Assembly (NCBI GenBank): GCA_029194535.1
Contig: JARFXR010000001.1
Coordinates: 2,054,721 to 2,118,720, forward strand
From: Nitrospira sp.
GTDB lineage: Bacteria; Nitrospirota; Nitrospiria; Nitrospirales; Nitrospiraceae
Direction: 5' to 3'
Length of the DNA: 64,000 bases
Below are positions 49,664 through 58,432 of the stretch, in pieces. The notes under the pieces are model-generated. The model did not search any database. It was given only the letters and a program-made list of their open reading frames with translations, and was not told the DNA's origin. Numbering within the stretch: the stretch's first letter is position 1; every line of letters starts with the position of its first letter. A program made the translations under genes and the position numbers.

Positions 49664-50059
49664 TTACGGGTACGGTGTGATCTTCGACAGCACCGATTGC
49701 ACAGCAAGCGTTCCCTCTTTCCCTGGTGCCCAATCGAAGCGAGCTTCCAGCGTGACGCGGTCGCGATTCCGAAGCAAATCGAGCGCTCCGGCGCAGTTCG
49801 CGCCGTACACCGCCTGAATGGAATCGGTTCCGTCCGTCACGGTGAAGGTCTGAATACATTTGTCCACATCGGCCGCCCATTTCTTGACGTGTTTGAACTG
49901 ATGGTTGGATACGACCCCCGTGACTTGGATTACATTCGCTTGATACGACTCAGGGTGAGCGAGCAGCGAATGAAGTCTCAAGGCAACGCCCGCCAATGAC
50001 TGTGTTGCGAGCACGACCATCGTCAACATTGCGATGCCCAACCATGTGATGTGTCGCAT
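49664..50059 (-). CDS. Exported OB-fold-like protein
   Basis: This 131-residue protein has a signal peptide (MLTMVVLATQSLAG) and a domain that begins LHSLLAHPESYQANVIQVTG. It continues with YGANCAGALDLLRNRDRVTL, a beta pattern like small periplasmic OB-fold proteins. Two cysteines may pair. GAGGAGG precedes the ATG at 50059. Confidence 0.65.
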   Translation of the reverse strand: MRHITWLGIAMLTMVVLATQSLAGVALRLHSLLAHPESYQANVIQVTGVVSNHQFKHVKKWAADVDKCIQTFTVTDGTDSIQAVYGANCAGALDLLRNRDRVTLEARFDWAPGKEGTLAVQSVLSKITPYP

Positions 50060-50359
50060 GGCGTCCTCCTCTCCGTGTGTCGTTGCGGCGCCGTTCATGT
50101 TTGAAACTATAGCACTCGAGCAGGATTCTGCTCTGGATCGACAAGGCGGAAATCTGCGCGAACTCGCGCACCGCGCACGCTCGTTCTCGCACAGGACAGA
50201 GGGAGCGGTTCACTCGGCGAGCCGTGCCTCAGCCTACAAAGACGCACAAGGAGACGGCTGGTCGCTGTCAGGACGGTAGATTGGGAGGAACTCGCACGAT
50301 CAATGATGCGAACCAGATTTGAACCAGAATCGGTCTGTGCGATTCGATGTGGGAGAGGC

Positions 50360-51100
50360 TCAAGCCCGAGGTTTGGGGCAGTCGGTGCGAATCTGACGGG
50401 CCTTGCACAGGTGATACCGGCTGTTTTCCGCCCAATAGCGCAGCGACTCATAGACGTCGGCCCACGAATTGAAGGATTGGGCTTCGAGTTTCTTCGTCCC
50501 CACCCGCCGATCGACCAGCGCCCGCAGCAGCTCGCCTGTTTGGGCGTCGGTGACTTTGGCTTCGATCACGGCTTCGCCGGTGAAGGCCGGCTTGCCGGTC
50601 GCGACAGTCTTCAGGACCGATCCTGCAGCCAGCGCATTCATCGGAGCCGGCACGTTGGAAATCACGTCGAGCATGGGCCACGACTGCTCGAGGTGGGTGA
50701 CCGCGACCTGGATACGAAGCGTGCTGGGCCCGGGCTTGTCGACCATGTCGAAGTCTTTGGACAACTCCTGATAGATCAGGGCGTAAAACGTGTCGGCAAG
50801 CATTTGTGTCTCAGCCTGAGAGATGCCTTCCATCTTCGATTGCGGACCGCGAAAGATCAGGACCGGATCCAGTAGGATTTTCGTGTAGGAGTTGGGCGGG
50901 ATCGAGGTGACCCTGGGATTCTTGTAGATCAGCAGCGATTCCCCCGCGTCCTCGTCGCCCTTCGTCATGCTCGGATAGAGGTCCTTCAAGAACCCCAGTT
51001 TGTCCACCGTACGCGCCTGTTTCGTCGCGGTGCATCCGCAGAGGACCACAAGCATTCCGATGAGCAGGATGCGAGGGCGAGGGCGAGGGAAAGACAGCAT
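50360..51100 (-). CDS. DUF3313 lipoprotein
   Basis: This 246-residue protein has a leader with the lipobox VLCGC. GFLKDLYPSM follows, then YTKILLDPVLIF and the DUF3313 pattern AETQMLADTFYALIYQELSK. The family is an outer-membrane lipoprotein of unknown function. AGGAGA lies upstream of the ATG. Confidence 0.8.
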   Translation of the reverse strand: MLSFPRPRPRILLIGMLVVLCGCTATKQARTVDKLGFLKDLYPSMTKGDEDAGESLLIYKNPRVTSIPPNSYTKILLDPVLIFRGPQSKMEGISQAETQMLADTFYALIYQELSKDFDMVDKPGPSTLRIQVAVTHLEQSWPMLDVISNVPAPMNALAAGSVLKTVATGKPAFTGEAVIEAKVTDAQTGELLRALVDRRVGTKKLEAQSFNSWADVYESLRYWAENSRYHLCKARQIRTDCPKPRA

Positions 51101-51219
51101 GTCAGCTCTCCTGCGAGATACGAATGACCACCCGTCGTCGATGTTGGCAACCTACAGATCAGATCGGGCGTAAGCTTACGGGGAGGCGGGAGAACATTGC
51201 AAGATCGCGCATCTTTCCT

Positions 51220-52869
51220 CTAAGGAATCGAAAACTCCTTGAGGAAATCCTTGCCCTGCTCCTCGAGATCCTTCGGCTTGATCGTGCCCTTCAGCAGACC
51301 CTTGACCGTGTCCTCGGCTTTCTTCTTGGCCTGTTCCTGGATTCTGCCCGTGAGGGCCTTGAGATCGATGCCGTATACGGGCTTGTGCGTCGTGCCCTTG
51401 ATCGTCAGCGGCAGGCGCAGGCGGCCGTCTCTCATGGCCATCCTGGCGGTCGGCGAGGAGCCGGCGATCTTTCCGCTGAGATCTTGTGACAGGTTGAGGT
51501 TCACGAGCAGGTTCAACGCTTGATCGAAGCCGATCGTCCCGCCTCCGGTGGCCTGGAAGTCATGACTGTCCATCAAGAGGTTTTGCAGTTGGACCGTGCC
51601 CTCCTCGACGGCCATGTCGGTCTGGATCGTGGAGAAGACGGTGGTCTTAGGGTGGTCGATCTGAATGCCCGCCACCTTCAGTATGGCCAGCGCTTCCTCC
51701 AGCAGACTCACGTGCTCGACCCTCCCGTCCTTGGCGGCAATATGTCCCGATCCCTTCAAGTGTTTCGTGAGGTCAGGCATAGCAAATCCTTGACCTTGTA
51801 CTGAAATATCGGCATCCGTCGTACCGCTCATCGATACCTGAGTCGTGGCCAGCGAGTTGAGCGCCTGGCCGAGTTGGATCCCTTGGACTTTGAGTTTTCC
51901 GGTGAACGGCGGCGCCTCGGATCCTGAGATCAGCGATCCCTGTGCCGCCACCTGCCCGCCGAAGATTTGCAATGATGCGTGGCGCAGCAGGACTTCCTGC
52001 CCTTGCACCTCGGCGGTGATCTCGAGATTGCTCACCTCGACCGGCTTCTGCAGCGGGAGCGCGATCGGCAGATCGGCCGTATTGATGATCGGCGCGCTGA
52101 TGTTGAGGTTCACGTTCCGCCCCGACGTCTTGCCGACGATGATCGCGTCGATCTTTCCGGCGGCAAGTTTGAATCGGATCGCGTCGAGGTCGGCGGATTC
52201 CTTCAACGGGCCGAAGGCGCCGTCCAGTCGGACGGGAAGGTTCAGCGGTTGGACCAGCGTGCGGAAATGGAGGGTGGGAGTCTCGCCGAGCTGAACAGAT
52301 TGGAGCAGAAGCTCCATATCCTGCAGCACATACTCGGTCTGTTTGGCGGCCGACAGATCCCGATAGGTCAGTTTTCCTCCTTCAATGGACACGTGATCGA
52401 CGGCCAGCATGGCCAGGATCTTGAGCGGACCTTCCGGCGAGGGAACCGGCGCCCGAGAGGGTTTCTGCGGCGCGGCCACGCCGGTGCGGCCGATGGTCGA
52501 GACGTTCAACACGCCGTTCCTGTTCTTGATGACCGAAATGACCGGATCCCGGAGCGTGATCTCTTCGATCTCCACCTGTCCTCCGAGCAACGGCATGAGC
52601 TTGACTCCGACGTCGAGCGACCCGAGAGAGGCAAGGGAGCCTCCATCGAAGGCCGGATCGTCCAGCACAGTGAAACCCGACACTCTGGCGCCGATCCGAG
52701 GCCAGATCGTCAGCCGGATATCTTGTAACTGAACCTTGCGGTTGAGCGCCTCCTCGATGAGCGGTTTGTACTGGTCCTGGTACTTGTTGAGGTCGATCAG
52801 GAAGGGCAGCGACAAGACGACGCCGACCAGCACCACCAGACCGATCAGGAGACCTATGACGACTTTCAT
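51220..52869 (-). CDS. AsmA-family protein
   Basis: This 549-residue protein has an N-terminal membrane anchor (VVIGLLIGLVVLVGVVLSLP). A long beta-rich periplasmic body follows, with AsmA hallmarks (LNRKVQLQDIRLTIWPRIGA and a C-terminal SGSHIAAKDGRVEH-like stretch). AsmA proteins are thought to help move phospholipid between membranes. The length is in the normal range. Confidence 0.85.
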   Translation of the reverse strand: MKVVIGLLIGLVVLVGVVLSLPFLIDLNKYQDQYKPLIEEALNRKVQLQDIRLTIWPRIGARVSGFTVLDDPAFDGGSLASLGSLDVGVKLMPLLGGQVEIEEITLRDPVISVIKNRNGVLNVSTIGRTGVAAPQKPSRAPVPSPEGPLKILAMLAVDHVSIEGGKLTYRDLSAAKQTEYVLQDMELLLQSVQLGETPTLHFRTLVQPLNLPVRLDGAFGPLKESADLDAIRFKLAAGKIDAIIVGKTSGRNVNLNISAPIINTADLPIALPLQKPVEVSNLEITAEVQGQEVLLRHASLQIFGGQVAAQGSLISGSEAPPFTGKLKVQGIQLGQALNSLATTQVSMSGTTDADISVQGQGFAMPDLTKHLKGSGHIAAKDGRVEHVSLLEEALAILKVAGIQIDHPKTTVFSTIQTDMAVEEGTVQLQNLLMDSHDFQATGGGTIGFDQALNLLVNLNLSQDLSGKIAGSSPTARMAMRDGRLRLPLTIKGTTHKPVYGIDLKALTGRIQEQAKKKAEDTVKGLLKGTIKPKDLEEQGKDFLKEFSIP

Positions 52870-53079
52870 CAGTGTACCTGCTTCCTGGATGAGGTTGGGG
52901 AGCGGCGGCGTGCCGCTCCGCTAAGAATACGCCGAAGCAACGGAGAAAGCACGCCTGCAGGGTAACAGAATGAGATAGAAGGACCCATGCGCGGCGATTC
53001 CGTCATGTCAGACATTGCTTGTGTCGTCGGAGAGGAGTACGGTGTTCCTGCTCAGCCGCTCTCAGCAAAGGAGGCTCCC

Positions 53080-54249
53080 ATGAGACCGATCAGGCTCCTC
53101 GCGTTGATCCTCGGTCTGCTGCTGTCCTGTACGTCGCTCGCCTCGGCCGAGCTGCTCGCGCTGTTGAACTATGAGAGTAAGCCGAACCAGCCTGTCCGGC
53201 GCGAAGGCATCGCCATCATGGAAATCGATCCCGAGTCTCAGGACTTCGGGAAGATTCTCATGGAGATTCCGCTGCCGTCGGATCTGGTGGCCCATCACAT
53301 CTTCTTCAACCGCGATAAGAGCAAAGCCTATATCACGGCCTTGGGGAAGAGCATCCTGCACGTCGTGGATCTCACGACGTTCCCCTACCGGCTGCGCGCG
53401 ATCGATGTGCCGGACTGTCAGGTCGGCGAGGATCTGGTGGTGTCGGAGGACAATAAAACTTGGTACCTCACCTGCATGGGCTCGAGCAACGTGATCATGG
53501 GCGATGCCGTCAAGGACAAGCCGCTCAAGACCCTCAGCTCGTCGGATCCGAAGGCCTTCGTGCTGTATCCGCACGGCATCGCCATTCACAACGGCATCGA
53601 CCGGGTGCTCGTCACCAGCACGGTCAAGCCTGATATGTCGGAGCAAGGCGAGACGGTCACGGTGTTGGAAGCCGGTACCGGCAAGGTACTCTCGACGCAT
53701 AAGCTTACGGCGAAGCCGGGGGGGAAATCCGCGCCGGTCGAAATCATGTTCGCGCCGAACGCCGATCCGCCGGTGGTGCATATCACCAACATGCTGGAAG
53801 CGACGCTCTGGGCCGGGATCTGGGATCCGAAGACCAAGGAATTTTCCTTTCATCAGGTGGACGACTTCGCGCCGCGCGGTCAAGGCATGCCGCTGGAGAT
53901 GATGTATAACGCCAAGGGTGACCGCCTGTATGTCACCACGGCCAAGCCGGGATTCGTCAATCTCTACGACAACAGCGATCCCACGCATCCGAAGTTCCTC
54001 AAGACGATTCCTGCGGCTGCCGGCGCGCACCATACGGTGCTGTCTCCGGACGAGCGGTACCTCTTTGTGCAGAACAGCCTGCTCAATCTGGAAGGCATGA
54101 GCGACGGATCGATTACCGTGATCGACCTCAAGCACGACAAGGTCCTCGGCAGCATCGATACGTTGAAGGCGGCGGGGTTCAACCCCAACTGCATCATGCC
54201 GCTGCCGAATCATTTCCGGGACGCCAAGTTGCAGGTCGGAAGCCGCTGA
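53080..54249 (+). CDS. Secreted YVTN-type beta-propeller protein (copy 2)
   Basis: This 389-residue protein with a signal peptide (LGLLLSCTSLASA) is a close paralog of the one at 47099. Bases 53224-53630 differ from 47243-47649 at one position, while the ends differ at many positions, including the C-terminus (HFRDAKLQVGSR). AAGGAGG lies 6 nt before the ATG at 53080, so an upstream in-frame ATG is not used. Function unknown. Confidence 0.75.
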   Translation: MRPIRLLALILGLLLSCTSLASAELLALLNYESKPNQPVRREGIAIMEIDPESQDFGKILMEIPLPSDLVAHHIFFNRDKSKAYITALGKSILHVVDLTTFPYRLRAIDVPDCQVGEDLVVSEDNKTWYLTCMGSSNVIMGDAVKDKPLKTLSSSDPKAFVLYPHGIAIHNGIDRVLVTSTVKPDMSEQGETVTVLEAGTGKVLSTHKLTAKPGGKSAPVEIMFAPNADPPVVHITNMLEATLWAGIWDPKTKEFSFHQVDDFAPRGQGMPLEMMYNAKGDRLYVTTAKPGFVNLYDNSDPTHPKFLKTIPAAAGAHHTVLSPDERYLFVQNSLLNLEGMSDGSITVIDLKHDKVLGSIDTLKAAGFNPNCIMPLPNHFRDAKLQVGSR

Positions 54250-54279
54250 ATCTCGAAACGTGCGGCGACGGCACAGCCG

Positions 54280-54800
54280 GTAGCCATCACGGGCGCGCCG
54301 AACACGGCTGCGCCGAGGCAGGACCTCGAAGCGGGGCGGCACCGCTGGATCAACCAGGCGGTCGTCGTTCGTCCGCCGCTGGAGTCTGGCCTGCACCACG
54401 AGTTTCTCCAGCGACGCCCGATCTTGCCTCGGGACCGTGACGTCGGACGCGGCGGCCAACTGCGCCGTGGTGGTGATGCCGGCTCGGTTGAATGGCATAG
54501 TAGGGTTTGGGCGTGCGGGCGAGCTTCGTGTCCCAAACCTGATACGCCCCGTTCGAATCCAGCACGAGGAAGTCCGCGAAGCCCGAGAAAGCCCCTTCCT
54601 CGAGCGCGGCTTGGTAGATGACGGGAGCTTTGGCCGCCACGGCTGGTCTGGTCTCGCCCAGGCCCTGATCGAGGTCGCGTGTCGCGATCTCGACCATGTC
54701 TTCCCCGGCTGTGCGGAATTCTTCGAGGATGGACCGTTCATGCTCGATACCGGTGTTGGCGATCAGGAGATCGTCGTCGATCCGCAAGCCTTCAGATTCG
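54280..54800 (-). pseudogene. Decayed TM0106-like RecB-family nuclease
   Basis: One frame reads RIDDDLLIANTGIEHERSIL and then PVIYQAALEEGAFSGFADFL, then VWDTKLARTPKPYYAI. A frameshift near 54495 moves the rest to another frame (NRAGITTTAQLAAASDVTVP, then RRTNDDRLVDPAVPPRFEVL). The N-terminus and the C-terminal helicase-associated half are missing. The family is a RecB-like nuclease of about 450 residues or more. Confidence 0.65.
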
Positions 54801-54816
54801 GCCTCAGATCAAATGG

Positions 54817-55437
54817 TCAGATCTTCGGAATCTTCAGGGTCTTGCTGATCATGAGACTGCCGGAGAGCACGAACAGCAGCGACAAGGGGTGCAGATCGCC
54901 GGATCCGATCGTCCAGACCCCTCCATAGAGCCGCTCGCCCAGTCGATCCTGCCAGGCGCCGATCACCAGGAGAGCGGCCAACAGGACGGTGGTCGGAATC
55001 GGCGTCCCCTCGAAGTAGGCGACCGCGTCGCTGCCGGCTGAGAGCTGTTCGGCTGTCACGTTGTAGCGGGCCAGGCGGCTCACTCCGCAGCAGACGAAGA
55101 AAGTCAAGGCGAGCCAATCCCAGCCTCCACGCAGGCCCGCGGCATAGCCGAGCGCCGCCGGGGCCATGCCGAACGAGATGATATCGGCCAGGGAATCCAA
55201 CTCGCGCCCGAGCGCGGTATGCTCGTGCCGCCAGCGGGCGACCCGGCCGTCGAGCCAGTCGAACAGCAGCGCGCCTGGCACCAGCGTCGCCGCCGCGAGA
55301 AAATCGGCCGTCGCACCCCCGCCCATGTACCGCATGCAGAAGAGGACGGCGCCGACTCCGCAGGCCGCGTTGGCCAGCGTCAGAAAATCCGCGAGGTGGA
55401 ACTCGCGGATCATCGAGAATCTACGCCGCGTCATCAT
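54817..55437 (-). CDS. pssA: CDP-diacylglycerol-serine O-phosphatidyltransferase
   Basis: This 206-residue polytopic membrane enzyme has the CDP-alcohol phosphatidyltransferase motif DWLDGRVARWRHEHTALGRE and then LDSLADIISFGMAP. It makes phosphatidylserine, the precursor of phosphatidylethanolamine. Several in-frame ATG codons exist near the start, none with a strong ribosome binding site; the ATG eight codons in (MIREFHLADF) is an alternative. Confidence 0.85.
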   Translation of the reverse strand: MMTRRRFSMIREFHLADFLTLANAACGVGAVLFCMRYMGGGATADFLAAATLVPGALLFDWLDGRVARWRHEHTALGRELDSLADIISFGMAPAALGYAAGLRGGWDWLALTFFVCCGVSRLARYNVTAEQLSAGSDAVAYFEGTPIPTTVLLAALLVIGAWQDRLGERLYGGVWTIGSGDLHPLSLLFVLSGSLMISKTLKIPKI

Positions 55438-55508
55438 GTCGCTGGATCATGACCGGACCGGCTGGTCCGAGGCCGGCGCGCGAACAGACCGGATGTGCGC
55501 TAGCCCGG

Positions 55509-55658
55509 TCAACTCTGGACCGGCTGCAGACAATAGGGGCATTGCGTCGGGGCCTGTTCGGTCAGATAGCGTCGGGAGCAAGAGGGACATTGCCAGATGA
55601 ACTGAGCTTTCGGTGGGTTGCTGCCGGTCGGAATCGGGGAATTGTGCGGCTCGGCCAT
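55509..55658 (-). CDS. Small zinc-ribbon protein
   Basis: This 49-residue protein has two CxxC knuckles (QCPSCSRRY and QCPYCLQPV) that form a zinc ribbon. AGGAGG lies about 10 nt before the ATG at 55658. Proteins of this type are common and of unknown role. Confidence 0.65.
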   Translation of the reverse strand: MAEPHNSPIPTGSNPPKAQFIWQCPSCSRRYLTEQAPTQCPYCLQPVQS

Positions 55659-55692
55659 GAAGGTGCTCCCTCCTCGTCGTAGTGAATCCTGC

Positions 55693-56010
55693 TCAGTCCT
55701 CAATCGTATCCAGCGCGAACAGGGCATCGAGCCGCAGTTTACGTGCGGCATTCGCATCCGGATCCCGTCTCCACTCCCACTTCAACATGTCCCCGGCCTG
55801 CGCGTGCTTGTCGCAGAGCGGAATATGGTGGATCTCCCCGTCCGGTCTCAGATGGGAGTTCGTGACGATGACCTCGCAGGCGACGGTCGCATGGTGCAGG
55901 CAGCCGTCCACGGTGCACCGGATACGGTGGTGCGCAGCGGTCAACGGCGTCGCCTTGCCGGTGAAGAGGGTGCTCGCCTTTTCTTCGAGTTCATCCATCG
56001 CAGCTTGCAT
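55693..56010 (-). CDS. Hypothetical cysteine/histidine protein
   Basis: This 105-residue soluble protein has RCTVDGCLHHATVACEVIVT and HIPLCDKHAQAGDML, cysteines and histidines that could bind zinc. The start is uncertain: ATG at 56010 or 55998, neither with a clear ribosome binding site. It lies 34 bp upstream of the zinc-ribbon gene on the same strand. Confidence 0.5.
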   Translation of the reverse strand: MQAAMDELEEKASTLFTGKATPLTAAHHRIRCTVDGCLHHATVACEVIVTNSHLRPDGEIHHIPLCDKHAQAGDMLKWEWRRDPDANAARKLRLDALFALDTIED

Positions 56011-56158
56011 CGCCACGCGGGCGATTGTCGGGATCGTGGTGCCGGTAGTTCGGCGCCGCCTCGATCGAGTAATCCTGTTAAGCTTAGCGGAGCGGGAGCC
56101 GTCGTTCAATGGGGGATCGTGATGAACACGTCGCGGAGAGACCTGGGAGAAACCGTTG

Positions 56159-56725
56159 CTAGGACTCTTGGTGGCCCTGCAGGAAGAGGGACTGTTCGAG
56201 CGTGCGGAAGAACTCTTGATAGGATTTCGGATCTTCGAGTGCGTGCATGTAGTACTGGACGCTGATGCGGACGAGGGATTGCGTTTCGCCGCGTGGGCGG
56301 ATCGTGGCGGTGAAGCGCACCAGGTTGCTGCGATAGTAGAACGGTCCCCACGACCGGTAGTTTCTGGCGAGGAACAGCATCGTATCGGGCCGGTACAGAT
56401 AGTAAGCGGCCGGATCGGCCAGGTAGCCGGTCTCTACCTCGACGAATTTCTTGCCTGAGACGATCCCCAAGTCCTGGTCGAGCACTTCGACCTTGAAGCC
56501 CAGGTCCTGCATGGTCGAGACGATCGCTTGAAGGAGCTTCAGGCGATCCGTCGTGTCGAAGACCCTGGTTTGGGCGGCGCGGATCTTGAGCTGGCTCGTT
56601 TCCGACAGCCAGACCTGGTCCCGCGCGTTCGACTGGTTCTCCTGGCGCAACTCGTAGCTGTTGCAGCCGGAGAGGCTCGCCAGACAGGCCAAGGCGAGGA
56701 ACGTTCGGCATATCGATATCGTCAT
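56159..56725 (-). CDS. Lipoprotein, fourth gene of a lipoprotein operon
   Basis: This 188-residue protein has a leader with LSGC, then TSQLKIRAAQTRVFDTTDRL and MQDLGFKVEVLDQDLG. The middle is Tyr/Phe-rich (YYLYRPDTMLFLARNYRS). It shares the N-terminal half with the two upstream lipoproteins. It is probably outer-membrane-attached. Confidence 0.75.
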   Translation of the reverse strand: MTISICRTFLALACLASLSGCNSYELRQENQSNARDQVWLSETSQLKIRAAQTRVFDTTDRLKLLQAIVSTMQDLGFKVEVLDQDLGIVSGKKFVEVETGYLADPAAYYLYRPDTMLFLARNYRSWGPFYYRSNLVRFTATIRPRGETQSLVRISVQYYMHALEDPKSYQEFFRTLEQSLFLQGHQES

Positions 56726-56735
56726 CCTGAACGTC

Positions 56736-57224
56736 TCACGGCGCGGTCGGGCTCTCCTTGGTGATGAACAACGACCGTTCGAGGGTGAAGAAGAAGTTCT
56801 GATAGACCTTGGGGTCTTCGATCGGCCGGTTGTTGTAGATCGCATTGGCTCGAATCGTGAGCTGTGTTTGATTGAGCTGCCGGACGGTCACGGTGATCGT
56901 GACGACGTCGTAGTAGTTGGGCTCGGCGAAACGGGCCGCCGTGACCAGCCCAAGGGCGTCGTTGGCCCGCTCGATGATGAAGCCCAAGTCTTGAAGCGAG
57001 CCGATGACGGAGCGGATCGCAAAATTGCGGTCGGTCATGTCGAAGACGCGCGTCTGAAAGTTGCGGATTTTTAGCTGCGCCTCGGTCGGAGCCAGCAAAG
57101 TCTGCGGCTGTTCCGGGGTCGAACAGCCGGACAAGAGCAAACCCCAGAAGCCGATCACGACTCCCCATAACCATCCTTGACCCGATCGTCGATCAATTAC
57201 AGAGTTTCGCATCGATTCCCGCAT
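56736..57224 (-). CDS. Lipoprotein, third gene of the operon
   Basis: This 162-residue protein has a leader with LLSGC, then AQLKIRNFQTRVFDMTDRNF and LQDLGFIIERANDALGLVTA, ending RPIEDPKVYQNFFFTLERSL. The last segment matches the next gene (LEDPKSYQEFFRTLEQSLFL), so the two are paralogs. AAGGAG precedes the ATG at 57224. Confidence 0.75.
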   Translation of the reverse strand: MRESMRNSVIDRRSGQGWLWGVVIGFWGLLLSGCSTPEQPQTLLAPTEAQLKIRNFQTRVFDMTDRNFAIRSVIGSLQDLGFIIERANDALGLVTAARFAEPNYYDVVTITVTVRQLNQTQLTIRANAIYNNRPIEDPKVYQNFFFTLERSLFITKESPTAP

Positions 57225-57253
57225 CAATTCCGGCTCCTTCACATGTCGTGGAG

Positions 57254-57877
57254 CTAAATGTCGTGGGCTTCCAGGAAGACGGCCTTGGATAGTTTGGCGA
57301 AGAACTGTTGATAGATTTCGGGATCGCGGATCATCTCCATATACTGCTCGCCCGGCGGGATGTATTCCCGGTTGGCCTGACCGTCGCCCTTCCACACGAT
57401 GCGGTAGAAGCTGATGCGCACCTGCTGCTTGGTACCCTCCGCATTGAGCGGCTTGGTGACCAGATTCGCGACCAGCTGCTGGTGGAGATCGACCGGCACG
57501 ACCGCGCCGCCCAGCGAGAGAAAGAAGAACATGATCCGCTGCAGGTCCTGGCCACGCTCCCTGGCGCTCCGCTCCTTGACTGCGCGGAAATACCCGACCT
57601 CGTGCACGCTCTCCTCGACCTGATAGCCCAGGTCCTGAAGGACGGCCGCCGAGGCCGACAGCAGTTCGATCTCGTTCGCCGTATCGAACGTGCGGACGGC
57701 CATCGCCCGGTTGCGCAGGCTTTCCGGGGTCAGCTGGAAGAGCTCGTCGGGCTTCGTCTCCTGGACGCACCCGGCCGGCAGGGCCAGACCCGCCGCGCAG
57801 GCGAAACAGGCCGCCCATCCGGCGAGTCGGCCGGGTCGGGCGGCGGAGCGATCAGAACTGGGTGTAATTGTAGGCAA
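57254..57877 (-). CDS. Lipoprotein, second gene of the operon
   Basis: This 207-residue protein has a leader with LPAGC, the shared pattern MAVRTFDTANEIELLSASAA, VLQDLGYQVEESVHEVGYFR and an ending RDPEIYQQFFAKLSKAVFLE. It starts at TTG 57877 and overlaps the upstream gene by 26 nt, so translation is probably coupled. Confidence 0.7.
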   Translation of the reverse strand: MPTITPSSDRSAARPGRLAGWAACFACAAGLALPAGCVQETKPDELFQLTPESLRNRAMAVRTFDTANEIELLSASAAVLQDLGYQVEESVHEVGYFRAVKERSARERGQDLQRIMFFFLSLGGAVVPVDLHQQLVANLVTKPLNAEGTKQQVRISFYRIVWKGDGQANREYIPPGEQYMEMIRDPEIYQQFFAKLSKAVFLEAHDI

Positions 57878-58247
57878 GATCGCGGACTTTCTTGTCTTCG
57901 TCGTATTTGATGATGATCGTGAGCGTGCGTTGCCGCTGAGAGCTCGAGGCGTCCCGCGAGTTCTTCCCCAGAATGATCAGCGTTCCGTACGAAGAGGTGC
58001 TCGTGTCGACTCGGTCGGTCGAGACCTTGTCGTACATCCACACTTCCCGCCGCTTTTCGTCGGTCGTGACGATATTGGGCGAGCCCAGAATCTCGACGAC
58101 CTGGGAGGCCGGCATGCCGACCTTGATCTCGCTTTGCACCCTCCCGACCGTCAATCGTTCATCCTTTATCTCGGCCGGTCCGCTGCTTCCGCAGCCGGAG
58201 AGGCCGATCGAGAGACAGAGCCCCCAGAGTACCCGTCTGTAGTTCAT
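57852..58247 (-). CDS. BamE/OmlA-like lipoprotein, first gene of the operon
   Basis: This 131-residue protein has a lipobox LSGC and the SmpA/OmlA pattern EIKVGMPASQVVEILGSPNI. GAGGGGGG lies before the ATG at 58247. It is followed by three related lipoproteins. BamE assists outer-membrane protein assembly, but the canonical BamE partners are not adjacent, so this is a relative and not necessarily BamE itself. Confidence 0.7.
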   Translation of the reverse strand: MNYRRVLWGLCLSIGLSGCGSSGPAEIKDERLTVGRVQSEIKVGMPASQVVEILGSPNIVTTDEKRREVWMYDKVSTDRVDTSTSSYGTLIILGKNSRDASSSQRQRTLTIIIKYDEDKKVRDLAYNYTQF

Positions 58248-58432
58248 TGTGACCCCCCTCGCGTGACATCCGGTGAGATTCCGGTATTCGATTGGACGTT
58301 CTTGTGTGACGGGGGCTTGCACCGCGGTTCCCTGGCAGCATCGGCGGCAACCCCGATACACCCTACCATGTATGAGGATACCTGTTCTCTCTAGGGAAAA
58401 TCACCCCGACCGACGTTCCCGCTCTCAGGCCA

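Noticed and set aside
54530-54570. tRNA-like GTTCGAATCC sequence
   Set aside because: No cloverleaf can be formed around it; it is part of the nuclease remnant.
53062-54741. 559-codon minus-strand frame
   Set aside because: Mostly antisense to the second propeller gene; only its first part matches the decayed nuclease and is reported as such.
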